DNA from: Paracoccaceae bacterium
Lineage (GTDB): Bacteria > Pseudomonadota > Alphaproteobacteria > Rhodobacterales > Rhodobacteraceae
Direction of reading: 5' to 3'
Assembly: GCA_003567315.1 (NCBI GenBank)
Contig: PWZT01000016.1
Span: forward strand, 1-33,753
DNA: 33,753 bases
The translations under genes and the position numbers were made by a program. The notes beneath the pieces are model-generated. The model saw nothing but the letters and a program-made list of their open reading frames with translations. It had not been told where the DNA came from and did not search any database. This document shows positions 16,441 to 24,614 of the stretch, piece by piece; positions within the stretch are counted from its first letter, which is position 1, and each line of letters starts with the position of its first letter.

Positions 16441-17613
16441 CTATTGCAGATCGGCGAAGGCCTTTCGCATCCGCGCCACCGCCTCTTCGATCACGCTGCG
16501 CGGGGCGCCGAGATTGAAGCGCAGGAAGCTCTCGCCGCCTGTGCCGAAGGTGGGGCCGTGATTGACCGCGATCTGGGCAGTTTGTTCGACGCGGGCCGTG
16601 AACTCGTCGGGCTCCATGCCTGTGCCCGCGAAATCGACCCAGGCGAGATAGGTGGATTCCAGCGTCATCGAGCGCAGGCCCGGAATGGCGTTGATGCCCG
16701 CATCAAAAATCCGTCGGTTTTCATCGAGATAGGTGCAGAGCGCATCGACCCAGTCCGCGCCCGCTTGGGAGTATGCGGCGGTCACTGCATGCAGCCCGAA
16801 GGAATTGGGCGAAATGCCGAGTGCGAATTGCGTGCGGGTGAACTCGGCGCGCAGGCTGGGGTCTGTGATGATGACATTGCCGCAATGCGTGCCGGCGAGG
16901 TTGAAGGTCTTGGAGGCGGCGGTGAGCATGACCGTGCGCGACGCGGCCTCTGGGGCGGCAATTGGCAGGGGGATGTGCTTGTGCCCGGGCATGACGAGAT
17001 CATGGTGAATCTCGTCGGAGATGAGCAGCAGGTCATGGCGCGCGCAGAACTCGGCCACGCCGCGCAATTCCTCCGCGCTCCAGACCCGCCCGCCGGGGTT
17101 ATGCGGTGAACACAGGATGAGCATTTTTTCGGAGCCATCCATCCGCGCATCGGCGGCGTCGAAATCCATCCGGTAGCGGCCCTCTTCGAGCGCGAGCGGG
17201 CACTCGATGACGCGGCGCCCGGCGGCCTCGATCGTGCGGGCGAAGGCATGATAAACGGGCGTGAAGAGCACCACACCATCGCCCGGCGCGGTCCATGTGT
17301 GCAGGCAGAGCCCGACGGCGTTGACGAGCCCATGCGTTGTGAAGATATGAGCGGGGTCCACCTGCCAGCCATGGCGATGCGCCATCCACCACGTAATCGC
17401 GGCGCGATAAGCGGCATCATCACCGAAATAGCCGTAGATGCCGTGATCGAGCGCCTTTTGCAGCGCATCTTGCACGCATTGGGGCGGGCGGAAATCCATA
17501 TCAGCGACCCACATCGCGATGCCGTTTTCTGGCGTCACGCCATAGCGGGCCTCCATCATGTCCCATTTCATCGAATGGCTGCCGCGCCGGTCGATCCGCT
17601 GGTCGAAATTCAT
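16441..17613 (-). CDS. PatB/MalY-type PLP aminotransferase, putative cystathionine beta-lyase
   Basis: 390 aa from ATG at 17613, preceded by GGAGA. The open frame extends far upstream, but that part is the antisense of the deformylase genes and is not coding. This is a fold-type I PLP enzyme of the MalY/PatB group: WVADMDF at 35-41, CSPHNPGGRVW at 168-178, SDEIHHDL at 199-206, and the Schiff-base lysine Lys235 in TAASKTFNLAG. Family members cleave cystathionine or cysteine (C-S lyase activity) in the cytoplasm; E. coli MalY also represses mal genes. It is divergent from def with a 102-base spacer. Substrate is inferred from the family. Confidence 0.9.
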   Translation of the reverse strand: MNFDQRIDRRGSHSMKWDMMEARYGVTPENGIAMWVADMDFRPPQCVQDALQKALDHGIYGYFGDDAAYRAAITWWMAHRHGWQVDPAHIFTTHGLVNAVGLCLHTWTAPGDGVVLFTPVYHAFARTIEAAGRRVIECPLALEEGRYRMDFDAADARMDGSEKMLILCSPHNPGGRVWSAEELRGVAEFCARHDLLLISDEIHHDLVMPGHKHIPLPIAAPEAASRTVMLTAASKTFNLAGTHCGNVIITDPSLRAEFTRTQFALGISPNSFGLHAVTAAYSQAGADWVDALCTYLDENRRIFDAGINAIPGLRSMTLESTYLAWVDFAGTGMEPDEFTARVEQTAQIAVNHGPTFGTGGESFLRFNLGAPRSVIEEAVARMRKAFADLQ

Positions 17614-17679
17614 CGCTGTCTCCGTGGTTTTATCGGCAAACTGGCGCGGCGCCGGGGCAGGTGCAAGCGCAAAAGCCCA

Positions 17680-17708
17680 TTGAACGGGCGCACGGCTTGG
17701 CTTACATC
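17680..17708 (+). promoter_or_regulatory. Promoter of the def-def2-fmt operon
   Basis: TTGAAC (17680-17685) and TACATC (17703-17708) with a 17-base spacer. The predicted start point falls within a base or two of the def ATG at 17716, and no ribosome-binding sequence precedes that ATG, so the transcript may be leaderless. Confidence 0.45.
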
Positions 17709-17715
17709 GCGCGCC

Positions 17716-18237
17716 ATGAGCATCCGACCGATCCTGATCCATCCTGACCCGCGGCTGAAAAAGCGCTGCGCGCCTGTGGCCGAAATCACGCCCGAGATCG
17801 GCAAACTGGCCGAGGATATGCTCGAGACGATGTATGACGCGCCGGGCGTGGGGCTTGCGGCCCCGCAGGTGGGCGTGCTCCAGCGGCTGTTCGTGATGGA
17901 TTGCGTCAAGGAGGAGGGCGCGGAGCCGCGCCCGATGGTGCTGATCAACCCCGAGATCGTGCGCACATCGGACGAGACCAATACCTATGAGGAAGGTTGC
18001 CTCTCGATCCCCGAGCAATATGGCGAAGTGACCCGGCCCGAGCGCGTGGTGATGCGCTGGATGGGGCTCGATGGGAAACCGCAGGAAGAAGAGTTTGACG
18101 GGCTCTGGGCGACCTGCGCGCAGCATGAGCTGGATCACCTGAACGGCAAGCTCTTCATCGACCATCTGGGCGCGATCAAGCGTAACATGATCACGCGCAA
18201 GATGGCGAAGCTGAAACGCGAGAAGGCGCGCGGGTGA
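17716..18237 (+). CDS. def: Peptide deformylase (catalytically complete copy)
   Basis: 173 aa. Removes the formyl group from the N-terminal Met of new proteins, using Fe2+ bound by Cys and two His. All three family motifs are present: GVGLAAPQ at 44-51, EGCLS with metal ligand Cys95, and HELDH with His137, Glu138 and His141. Start ATG 17716 gives MSIRPILIHPDPRL, the normal deformylase N-terminus; the longer open frame upstream is antisense to patB. No clear ribosome-binding site precedes it. It overlaps the next gene by 4 bases (GTGA), and the operon continues to fmt, the enzyme that adds the formyl group this one removes. Confidence 0.97.
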   Translation: MSIRPILIHPDPRLKKRCAPVAEITPEIGKLAEDMLETMYDAPGVGLAAPQVGVLQRLFVMDCVKEEGAEPRPMVLINPEIVRTSDETNTYEEGCLSIPEQYGEVTRPERVVMRWMGLDGKPQEEEFDGLWATCAQHELDHLNGKLFIDHLGAIKRNMITRKMAKLKREKARG

Positions 18238-18731
18238 GCGTTCGGCGCTGCATCCCGTGGCCTGACCAGCGGCTGCGCAGTGTTGCAGCACCGGTGGAGG
18301 CAATCACCGATGAGATACGCGCGCTCTGCGATGACATGATCGACACGATGGAGGCGATGCCCGGCCTGGGACTTGCCGCGCCCCAGATCGGGGTGATGCT
18401 GCGGCTCGCGGTGGTGGATGCGTCCGAGACACGCGGGCAGGCGGTGCGCATGGCCAATCCGGAAGTGCTGCATGCGAGTGTCACCTTGCGCGCGCATGAC
18501 GAGGCGAGCCCCAACCTGCCGGGCGTGTCGGCGCGGATCAAGCGGCCGCGCGCCGTCACTGTGCGGTTTCTGAATGCTGATGGAGTGCTGGAGGAACGCG
18601 ATTTCGTCGGGCTCTGGGCGACCAGCGTGCAGCATCAGATCGACCATCTCAATGGCCGGATGTATTTCGATCATCTCGGCCGGACCAAACGCGACATGCT
18701 GCTGCGCCGTGCGCGGAAGATCAGCGCATGA
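18234..18731 (+). CDS. Degenerate second peptide deformylase-like protein
   Basis: 165 aa, same fold and length as the upstream def. It starts at GTG 18234, overlapping the def stop. Motif 1 is kept (GLGLAAPQ at 44-51), but motif 2 EGCLS is replaced by EASPN, so the metal-binding Cys becomes Ser92, and motif 3 HELDH is HQIDH, so the catalytic Glu becomes Gln135. Loss of both makes normal deformylase activity unlikely. The frame is intact and tightly coupled on both sides (GTGA with def, ATGA with fmt), so it is not a decaying pseudogene. It could be a regulator or partner of Def, a ribosome-associated protein, or an enzyme with altered chemistry. Extra def-like genes before fmt are, to my knowledge, common in Rhodobacterales. 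Confidence 0.9.
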   Translation: MSVRRCIPWPDQRLRSVAAPVEAITDEIRALCDDMIDTMEAMPGLGLAAPQIGVMLRLAVVDASETRGQAVRMANPEVLHASVTLRAHDEASPNLPGVSARIKRPRAVTVRFLNADGVLEERDFVGLWATSVQHQIDHLNGRMYFDHLGRTKRDMLLRRARKISA

Positions 18732-19642
18732 GCGGGCGGTGGCGCGTGGTATTCATGGGCACGCCGGAGTTTTCGGTGCCCGCTCTCGAGGCGATCCATG
18801 CCGCGCATGATGTGATCTGCGTCTATACCCAGCCGCCCCGTCCTGCCGGGCGCGGCAAGCAGGCGCGGCTGACGCCGGTGCATGCGCGGGCCGCGGCGCT
18901 GGGGCTGGAGGTGCGCCATCCGGTGAGCCTCAAGGGGGCCGAGGCGCAGGCGGAGTTTGCAAGTTTGCAGGCGGATGTGGCGGTGGTCGTCGCCTACGGG
19001 CTGATCCTTCCGCAGCCCGTGCTCGATGCGCCGCGCTATGGCTGCCTTAATATCCATGCCTCGCTCTTGCCGCGCTGGCGTGGTGCGGCCCCGATCCAGC
19101 GCGCGATCATGGCGGGGGATGCGGAGACCGGCATCTGCATCATGCAGATGGAGGCGGGGCTCGATACCGGGCCTGTACTCCTGCGCGCGGCCACACCGAT
19201 CAGCGAGGAGGACACTGCGCAACGCCTGCATGACAGGCTGGCTGGTATGGGGGCTGCGCTGATTGTCGAGGCGCTGGCGCAACTGCCCGATCTGCGCGCG
19301 CAGGCCCAGCCCGAGGCGGGTGTGACCTATGCTGCGAAGATCGACAAATCCGAGGCGCGCGTGGACTGGACGCGGCCTGCCGAGGATGTTGCGCGGCAGA
19401 TACGCGGGCTCTCGCCCTTTCCCGGCGCATGGTGCGAGGCCCCGTTCGGGCGGCTGAAACTGCTCGACGCGCGCGCGGTCGAAGGCGCGGGGGTGCCGGG
19501 GAAGGTGCTGGCGGGAGGACGGGTCGCTTGTGGGCATGGTGCGGTGGCGTTGCACAGCGTCCAGCGCGCTGGCAAGCGGGCGATGTCGCTCGAGGAAGTG
19601 CAGCGCGGCGTTGGAGATATGACAGGGGTCGTTCTGAGGTAG
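18728..19642 (+). CDS. fmt: Methionyl-tRNA formyltransferase
   Basis: 304 aa. Transfers a formyl group from 10-formyl-tetrahydrofolate to initiator Met-tRNA. The N-terminal formyltransferase domain has [14 protein letters not shown] at 7-20, the catalytic [15 protein letters not shown] (Asn108, His110), and Asp146 in [10 protein letters not shown]; these residue numbers equal those of E. coli Fmt. The C-terminal OB-like tRNA-binding domain starts around 205 ([15 protein letters not shown]). It overlaps the def-like gene by 4 bases (ATGA) and is the last gene of the deformylase operon. A small hairpin overlaps its TAG stop. Confidence 0.97.
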   Translation: MSGRWRVVFMGTPEFSVPALEAIHAAHDVICVYTQPPRPAGRGKQARLTPVHARAAALGLEVRHPVSLKGAEAQAEFASLQADVAVVVAYGLILPQPVLDAPRYGCLNIHASLLPRWRGAAPIQRAIMAGDAETGICIMQMEAGLDTGPVLLRAATPISEEDTAQRLHDRLAGMGAALIVEALAQLPDLRAQAQPEAGVTYAAKIDKSEARVDWTRPAEDVARQIRGLSPFPGAWCEAPFGRLKLLDARAVEGAGVPGKVLAGGRVACGHGAVALHSVQRAGKRAMSLEEVQRGVGDMTGVVLR

Positions 19643-19658
19643 CGGCGCTGCGCGCCGC
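19642..19658 (+). terminator. Possible terminator of the def-fmt operon, overlapping the fmt stop
   Basis: GCGGCGC-TGC-GCGCCGC, a perfect 7-bp stem beginning at the last base of the fmt stop and followed by CTGTTCCC. Short, with a weak T tail. Confidence 0.35.
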
Positions 19659-19851
19659 CTGTTCCCGGCCCGATTTATCAGACGCGCGACACCGCTACGG
19701 ACACATCGCGGGCCTCGCTCCGCGATCCGGCAAGGGCCCGTGCGCCTTGACCAATCTTGCGCGATGGGCGAGATGCGAGGCATCGGTGCCTGCGACCTGT
19801 CCGCCCTGCGCTGGGCCGCTTGTGCCCAAAAAACGACAACAAGGGCGCGTC

Positions 19852-20676
19852 ATGGATGATCTCTCACTTGCAACGCTTCTGCCCTTCGCGCTCGCGCTTT
19901 TCGTCACCGGCGCCTTCGCGGGCGTTCTGGCAGGGCTGCTGGGCGTGGGCGGCGGGATCGTCGTGGTGCCTGTGCTGTTCTGGGTGTTCAAGACGCTGGG
20001 CTTTGCGCCCGAGCTTGGCATGCAGGTCGCAGTGGGCACGTCGCTGGTCATCGTCGCCGCCACTGCGCTGAGTTCGGCGATGTCGCATCACAAGCGCGGA
20101 TCGGTCGATATCGCGCTTGTGCGCCGCTGGAGCCCGTGGATGGTGCTCGGCGCGTTTGCCGGGGGCACAGTGGCGGGGCTGGTCGATGGCACATTGTTGC
20201 TCGTTGTCTTCGGCATTGTCGCGCTTTGGGTCGCGTGGAACCTTGCGCGGCCCAACAGCAAGGTGATCGCCGATGAGTTGCCCAGTCGCGCGGGGGTGCA
20301 GCCGGCGATGGCGGGGAGTGTGGGCTTGGTCTCGGCGATGATGGGGATCGGGTCGGGCACGCTGGGGGTGCCGCTGATGACGGCCTTTTCGGTGCCTGTG
20401 CATCGCGCTGTGGGCACGGCGGCCGCGCTGGGGCTGATGATCGGTGTTCCGGGGGCTGTTGCGATGGTGATCTTCGGGCTTGGCGTTCTGGGACGCCCGC
20501 CGCTGTCGCTGGGCTTTGTCAATATCATCGCCGTGGTGCTCATCCTGCCGCTTTCGGTGCTGTGCGCACCGCTCGGCACGCGGCTCGCGCATGCGCTTTC
20601 ACCCATCTGGATCAAGCGGGCCTTCGCGGTATTCTTGCTCATCACATCCCTGCGGATGCTGATGAGCGCCTTCTGA
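19852..20676 (+). CDS. TauE/SafE (TSUP) family membrane permease
   Basis: 274 aa, with about eight predicted membrane helices in two similar halves. The first half opens with GVLAGLLGVGGGIVVVPVL and the second with GLVSAMMGIGSGTLGVPLM. This pair of Gly-rich re-entrant motifs is the hallmark of the sulfite/sulfonate-exporter (TSUP) family of inner-membrane anion transporters. Start MDDLSLATLLPF at 19852 is chosen because AAGGGCG precedes it and the upstream in-frame extension is Arg-rich and unlike a permease. It is 209 bases after fmt on the same strand; a hairpin between them suggests separate transcription. The transported anion (sulfite, taurine-derived, sulfoacetate or another) cannot be read from sequence. 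Confidence 0.88.
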   Translation: MDDLSLATLLPFALALFVTGAFAGVLAGLLGVGGGIVVVPVLFWVFKTLGFAPELGMQVAVGTSLVIVAATALSSAMSHHKRGSVDIALVRRWSPWMVLGAFAGGTVAGLVDGTLLLVVFGIVALWVAWNLARPNSKVIADELPSRAGVQPAMAGSVGLVSAMMGIGSGTLGVPLMTAFSVPVHRAVGTAAALGLMIGVPGAVAMVIFGLGVLGRPPLSLGFVNIIAVVLILPLSVLCAPLGTRLAHALSPIWIKRAFAVFLLITSLRMLMSAF

Positions 20677-20682
20677 AGGCGC
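20666..20682. terminator. Short hairpin over the permease stop, between convergent genes
   Basis: GCGCCTT-CTG-AAGGCGC, a perfect 7-bp stem spanning the TGA of the TauE/SafE gene. The convergent UPF0104 gene ends 7 bases further on, so it could serve both directions. No T tract, so low confidence. Confidence 0.35.
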
Positions 20683-20688
20683 GCGCGG

Positions 20689-21555
20689 TTACTGCGCTGA
20701 CGGGTCTTTCGCAGGCGCGTCACGGGTTGGCGCGAGGGCGATCGGCGCGAGGCCGAGGCTCGCGGCCCCCATGCAGGCCAGCCCGTAGATGATGCTCGCC
20801 ACCAGCGCCTGTGCAGGCTCGATGCCCCAGAGCGGCCAGAGCGCAACCGCCAGCCCCTCGCGCAGGCCCCAGCCATTGATCGTGACAGGGAGCAGCATCG
20901 CTGTCAGCGTCAGGGGCACAAGCAACAGGCTTGCCGCAGGCGACAACACAAGCCCGATGGCGCGTGCAGCGAACCAGTAGCCCGCGAGATTGACCGCGAG
21001 GATTGCGAGCGTGAGCGCGGTTTGCCGCTGCCAGCGCCCTGCACTGAGCCATGCGCGGCTAAGATAGGCGCGCGGCATCTCCCAGAACCGCAGCAGTATT
21101 GTAAAACCGCCAATCGTGCCAAGCACTGCCAGCGCGCCCAGCCACGGGCCGAGCCAGAGCGCGAGTGCTGCGAGCGCAAGGGCGCCCATCGCCACTTGCC
21201 CCGCCAGCCGCTCGATCACGACCGAGGCCGTGACATCGCGCAAGCCCAGATGCCGCGCGCGGGCGATCCGGGTCAGATCGCCCAGCACGCCCCCCGGCAG
21301 AAAGGTGTTGGCTGCGACCGACAGCCCGTATTCGCGTAAGGCAAAGCCGCGTGAGATCGCAAGCCCGAGGCTCTGGGCCGTGATCTGCCAGCGCCATGCC
21401 GAAAGCAGGATCTGCGCGCCAAGTGCTGCGATGGCGAGCGCGAGCCAGCGCCAGTCGAGATCGCGCAGGAGCGACATCACATCCTCGGGCGCTGCGAAGT
21501 GGATGGCGAGCGCCAGCAGGGCCAACGAGATGACAAGCCTGAGCCAGCGCACCAT
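20689..21555 (-). CDS. Lysylphosphatidylglycerol synthase TM-region/UPF0104 family membrane protein
   Basis: 288 aa, rich in hydrophobic segments (about 7-8 helices). The words NTFLPGGVLGDLTRI at about 83-97 and TINGWGLREG at about 220-229 match the two conserved loops of the LPG_synthase_TM family, which includes the flippase half of MprF and many glycan or lipid translocation-related proteins. There is no catalytic lysyl-transferase domain, so it is not a full MprF. It starts 3 bases after the stop of the sulfatase-like gene upstream and is the last gene of a three-gene minus-strand unit. A flippase or membrane-accessory role for a lipid-linked product is plausible but inferred. Confidence 0.85.
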   Translation of the reverse strand: MVRWLRLVISLALLALAIHFAAPEDVMSLLRDLDWRWLALAIAALGAQILLSAWRWQITAQSLGLAISRGFALREYGLSVAANTFLPGGVLGDLTRIARARHLGLRDVTASVVIERLAGQVAMGALALAALALWLGPWLGALAVLGTIGGFTILLRFWEMPRAYLSRAWLSAGRWQRQTALTLAILAVNLAGYWFAARAIGLVLSPAASLLLVPLTLTAMLLPVTINGWGLREGLAVALWPLWGIEPAQALVASIIYGLACMGAASLGLAPIALAPTRDAPAKDPSAQ

Positions 21556-21558
21556 CGC

Positions 21559-23166
21559 TTACTCCGTGCTCAGCGTGGTGAGCAGGATATCGCGCAAATC
21601 CGACATGCGGCGGCCGCTCTGGTCGAGATCGGGGATCATCCCTTCGCGCCATCCCAGACCGGCGAAGCGTTCGACCAGATCCTCGGGTCCGACGATGTGG
21701 ATCGGCACGTCATAGCCATCGACGCCAGAGACAAAGCGCGCGGGCTCATGATCGCCCAGGATCACCATCAGCGGCGCATCCTCCGCCATCCGCTCGGCCC
21801 ATGCGCCCACAGTCTGCAGGCTGTAATCCACGGCCAGGCGGAACTGATCACGCACCCGGTCGTGATCGCGCCAGACCACTTCGGGCGGGTCGCCCGAAAG
21901 CGCCCATTCGTTGAAGATCGTGCCATCGCCGATGTCGTCCCATGCCACCAACTCGGGCACGGGTACCCAAGGCGCGTGGGAGGAGACCAGCGCGACCTGC
22001 GCAAGGATCGGCGGGCGCTCGGTTGCCCCAAGCTCCAGCCGCTCCAGCGCCTTGAAGGTGAACTGGTCGGGCATGGTGATCCAGTTGAAGGGCTCGCCCT
22101 CATAGCCCAGATCGGCGGCATTATAGATCGCGTCAAACCCGAAAGCGTCGCCTTCCGGCCAGTCGAAAATATGGGCGGGTTTGATGGCGACAGTCCGGAA
22201 CCCGGCCTCTTGCGCGAAATGGTGCAGGGTCTTGCGCCCGCTGGAGAGCATCGCCCGGTAGCGCGCCTGCGTGTCGAGCCAGAGGCCGGTGGCGACCGAG
22301 CCATGCGCGAGCCAGCTTTGCCCGCCCACCATCGGCGCAGTCAGCCAGCCCGAGCGCATTTCCAGCCCGGCGGCTGCGAGCGCGCTTTCCTGCGCGCGCA
22401 GGGTGCTGACATGGGTGGGGCGGTAGAGCGGGTTCTCGAAGCTCGAACGGCCATAGGATTCGACATAGATCAGGATCAGATCGCGCCCGTCCATAAGGTC
22501 GAGATATGGCCCGCGCCCGCGCATCGGATCGTCGCGCGCAAGCTCGGCGAATTGACGCAGATCGGCGCGGGTCTCGCGGAATTGCTCTACCCTCTCCAGC
22601 CACACCCGCGCGGTGAAGGCCGCACCCGGCACGGCCTGCGCGAGGGCAGGGGGCAGATCCCACGCCCGCCGCGCCTGCCCGATCTCGGCGACCGCAAGGC
22701 ACGTCGCGAGCACCACCACCAGCGCAGTCGCCGGGCGCAGCATCCGGGGCAGGGGCAGTCGCATCCACACGCCCATTGCCCACCACAGCGCGGCCGCGAC
22801 AAGGCACAGCGCAAGCGTGGCCCCAATGGCGGCCAGCCATGCAAGGGCAGTGCCGACACTGCCCTTCAGCATTTCCCAGGCAGCGGGCACGAGATTGAGA
22901 TCAGCGGCCAGATTGAAGCCACGATTATAGGCGATGAACGTGCCGAGATCCGCGAGTTTGAGGATGGCAATCGCCATTAGGGCCAATGTGAGCAGCAGCC
23001 TGAGCGCCTGCCCGATGCCGCCGGCCCCCGCGAGCATCAAGAGCCCCAGCAGTGGCGGCAACTCAAGCGGGAAAAGCGCGAAGGCGCCCCATGTCATCGC
23101 GGCGGGATGGTTGGGCTGGATCAGCACCAGATAGAGCAGAAACGCCGCCGCGATATAGCGCATCAC
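21559..23166 (-). CDS. Membrane sulfatase-family protein, OpgB/LtaS-like (putative phosphoglycerol-type transferase)
   Basis: 535 aa. Residues 1-165 contain about four to five membrane helices; the rest is a periplasmic alkaline-phosphatase/sulfatase fold. Visible active-site features are LILIYVESYGRSSFENPLY (metal ligand Glu236), GGQSWLAHGS (nucleophile position, Ser284 where LtaS has Thr), and GDHEPARFV near the end (metal-binding Asp-His). This topology is shared by OpgB (phosphoglycerol transfer to periplasmic glucans), LtaS and EptA-type transferases rather than by true sulfatases, which need a Cys/Ser-x-Pro-x-Arg motif that I do not see. It overlaps the upstream CDP-alcohol phosphatidyltransferase by 4 bases. 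With opgH and opgG on the other side, decoration of periplasmic glucan is the best guess. Confidence 0.82.
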   Translation of the reverse strand: MMRYIAAAFLLYLVLIQPNHPAAMTWGAFALFPLELPPLLGLLMLAGAGGIGQALRLLLTLALMAIAILKLADLGTFIAYNRGFNLAADLNLVPAAWEMLKGSVGTALAWLAAIGATLALCLVAAALWWAMGVWMRLPLPRMLRPATALVVVLATCLAVAEIGQARRAWDLPPALAQAVPGAAFTARVWLERVEQFRETRADLRQFAELARDDPMRGRGPYLDLMDGRDLILIYVESYGRSSFENPLYRPTHVSTLRAQESALAAAGLEMRSGWLTAPMVGGQSWLAHGSVATGLWLDTQARYRAMLSSGRKTLHHFAQEAGFRTVAIKPAHIFDWPEGDAFGFDAIYNAADLGYEGEPFNWITMPDQFTFKALERLELGATERPPILAQVALVSSHAPWVPVPELVAWDDIGDGTIFNEWALSGDPPEVVWRDHDRVRDQFRLAVDYSLQTVGAWAERMAEDAPLMVILGDHEPARFVSGVDGYDVPIHIVGPEDLVERFAGLGWREGMIPDLDQSGRRMSDLRDILLTTLSTE

Positions 23167-23927
23167 CGCCTCCGCGCGAGCCAGTGCAGGTCACGCCCGA
23201 AAGAGGCCAGCATCACCCCCAGCAACAGCGCCCCGGCCCATACGGCGATCTCGGGCCGCAGCAAGGGCGAGATCAGCACGACCTGCGCACCCATCTGCAC
23301 CGCCGCCATGGATCTGCGCCATTGCGCGTCTGGAAGCGGATGGTTTAGGCGTGGCCAAAGGCGCTGCGCAAGCAGATAGCCGGGGCGCAACAGGCCGAGC
23401 GCGAGAAACCACAGGCCGACCTGCCCGGATGCGACCGCGAGCGCCGCGAGTGTGAGCGCGAAGGCGACGTCGGTTTCCACATCGACCCGCGCGCCAAGCG
23501 GAGAGGCGAGCCGCGCGCGCCGCGCTGCCCAGCCATCGAGCCCGTCCAGCAGAAGCAGCGCCAGCGCAATCGCAGCGAAAATCCAGTTTGGCCCGCTCGG
23601 ATCGATGACGATCTGGCCCGCAAGCACGAAAATCCCCGCCCCGCGCGTCAGCGTTATCACATTGCCGAGACCGAGATGCGTATGCGGGTAAAGTCTGCGC
23701 TGGCCAAGCCCCCAGAGCGTGACGCCCCCGCCAGCGAGGCATAAAGCGAGCGTCAGGGCTGCCGCAAGGACAGGCTGCGTGCCGCCGCTCACCCCGGCCA
23801 GCGCATAGCTCGCCGATGCGGCCGCAACGCACAGCAAGGCTATCAGCGCGCCGCCTTGCACGGCCGCGCGCGGGATGCGTGCGTCAGATTGGCACCTGGC
23901 AGAGATGTCGATCGTGTCAACCATCAT
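23163..23927 (-). CDS. CDP-alcohol phosphatidyltransferase family membrane protein
   Basis: 254 aa with about six hydrophobic segments. The full CDP-OH-P signature DxxDGxxARx8GxxxDxxxD is present without a deviation: Asp128, Asp131, Gly132, Ala135, Arg136, Gly145, Asp149 and Asp153. Such enzymes join a CDP-activated lipid (or alcohol) to an alcohol such as glycerol-3-phosphate, serine, inositol or choline. The acceptor cannot be assigned, and this protein does not look like standard PgsA or PssA because of a longer N-terminus of about 85 residues before the first core helix. Start is ATG 23927 or the adjacent ATG 23924. It is the first gene of a minus-strand unit with the sulfatase-like and UPF0104 genes, divergent from the cytochrome b561-opgH-opgG unit. 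Confidence 0.88.
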   Translation of the reverse strand: MMVDTIDISARCQSDARIPRAAVQGGALIALLCVAAASASYALAGVSGGTQPVLAAALTLALCLAGGGVTLWGLGQRRLYPHTHLGLGNVITLTRGAGIFVLAGQIVIDPSGPNWIFAAIALALLLLDGLDGWAARRARLASPLGARVDVETDVAFALTLAALAVASGQVGLWFLALGLLRPGYLLAQRLWPRLNHPLPDAQWRRSMAAVQMGAQVVLISPLLRPEIAVWAGALLLGVMLASFGRDLHWLARRR

Positions 23928-24059
23928 GCATAGACTAGAGCGTTTTGGCGCGGGTCAACGCGCGGGGTAGGCAATCTGCGTTCTGCGCATGCTTGCCTTG
24001 ACACAGGATGCGCTATCTTGCCACAGCAAGTCACTCAGACAGACACGATAAAGGATGAC
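23928..24059. promoter_or_regulatory. Divergent control region of the glycan locus
   Basis: This 132-base spacer separates two operons. It contains a nested dyad at 23970-23997 (GGCAA and TTGCC outside, TGCG and CGCA inside) and a second dyad at 23948-23963 (GCGCG-GGTCAA-CGCGC). For the plus direction, TATCTT at 24014-24019 is a candidate -10 with TTGCCT at 23993 as a 15-base-spaced -35. For the minus direction, TTGACC (23958-23953) lies inside the second dyad. A regulator binding these dyads would touch both promoters. Promoter boxes are uncertain. Confidence 0.4.
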
Positions 24060-24614
24060 ATGGCAGTTCTATCAACCCCGCCCCAGCAATACGCCGCCCT
24101 GACGCGCTTTCTGCATTGGGTGGTCGCGCTGATGGTCATAGCAACGATCCCGATCGGGGTGATCATGCTACAGGAAGGGCTGTCGCGGTCCACGCAGGAC
24201 CTGCTGTTCATCCTGCACAAAAATGGTGGTGTGATCATCTTCCTGCTGGTTGTCCTGCGTCTCGTGTGGCGCGCGGCGACCCCGGCGCCTGCATTGCCGG
24301 CCTCGGTTCCGGAATGGCAGGCGCGTGTGGCCAAGCTCGTGCAGGGCGCGCTTTATGGCCTGCTGCTGGTGATGGCGATCAGCGGGTATATTCGCGTGCG
24401 CGCCGGGGGCTTTCCGGTCGAGATGCTGGATGCAATTGGCATGCCGAGTCTGGTGCCCCCGTCGGAGGCGCTGGCCGAACGCGCGCAGGCGGTCCATGCG
24501 ACCGCGCGTTTCCCGCTGGCCGCCTTGATCCTGCTCCACGTTGCTGCTGGGCTGAAGCATCTTGTCGCGCGGGATGGGGTGTTCGGGCATATCTGGCCAC
24601 CGCTGGGGCGATGA
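24060..24614 (+). CDS. Cytochrome b561 family protein
   Basis: 184 aa with four predicted membrane helices. His19, His53, His146 and His160 lie in or at the edges of the helices in the spacing expected for di-heme b561/CybB proteins (RFLHW near the start, ILHKNGG, VHATARF, LLLHVAAG). These are inner-membrane electron carriers, with CybB acting as a superoxide:quinone oxidoreductase in E. coli. ATG 24060 is preferred over an upstream TTG because AAAGGA lies just before it. The stop overlaps the opgH start (ATGA), so it is translationally coupled to a glucan polymerase gene. Why a b-type cytochrome heads this operon is not obvious. Confidence 0.88.
   Translation: MAVLSTPPQQYAALTRFLHWVVALMVIATIPIGVIMLQEGLSRSTQDLLFILHKNGGVIIFLLVVLRLVWRAATPAPALPASVPEWQARVAKLVQGALYGLLLVMAISGYIRVRAGGFPVEMLDAIGMPSLVPPSEALAERAQAVHATARFPLAALILLHVAAGLKHLVARDGVFGHIWPPLGR

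Noticed and set aside
16441..18303. Extension of the patB frame upstream to 18303 (620 codons)
   Set aside because: The extra part is antisense to two deformylase genes; the normal PatB start with GGAGA is at 17613.
20689..21555. Full MprF lysylphosphatidylglycerol synthase
   Set aside because: Only the membrane half is present; there is no C-terminal aminoacyl-transferase domain.
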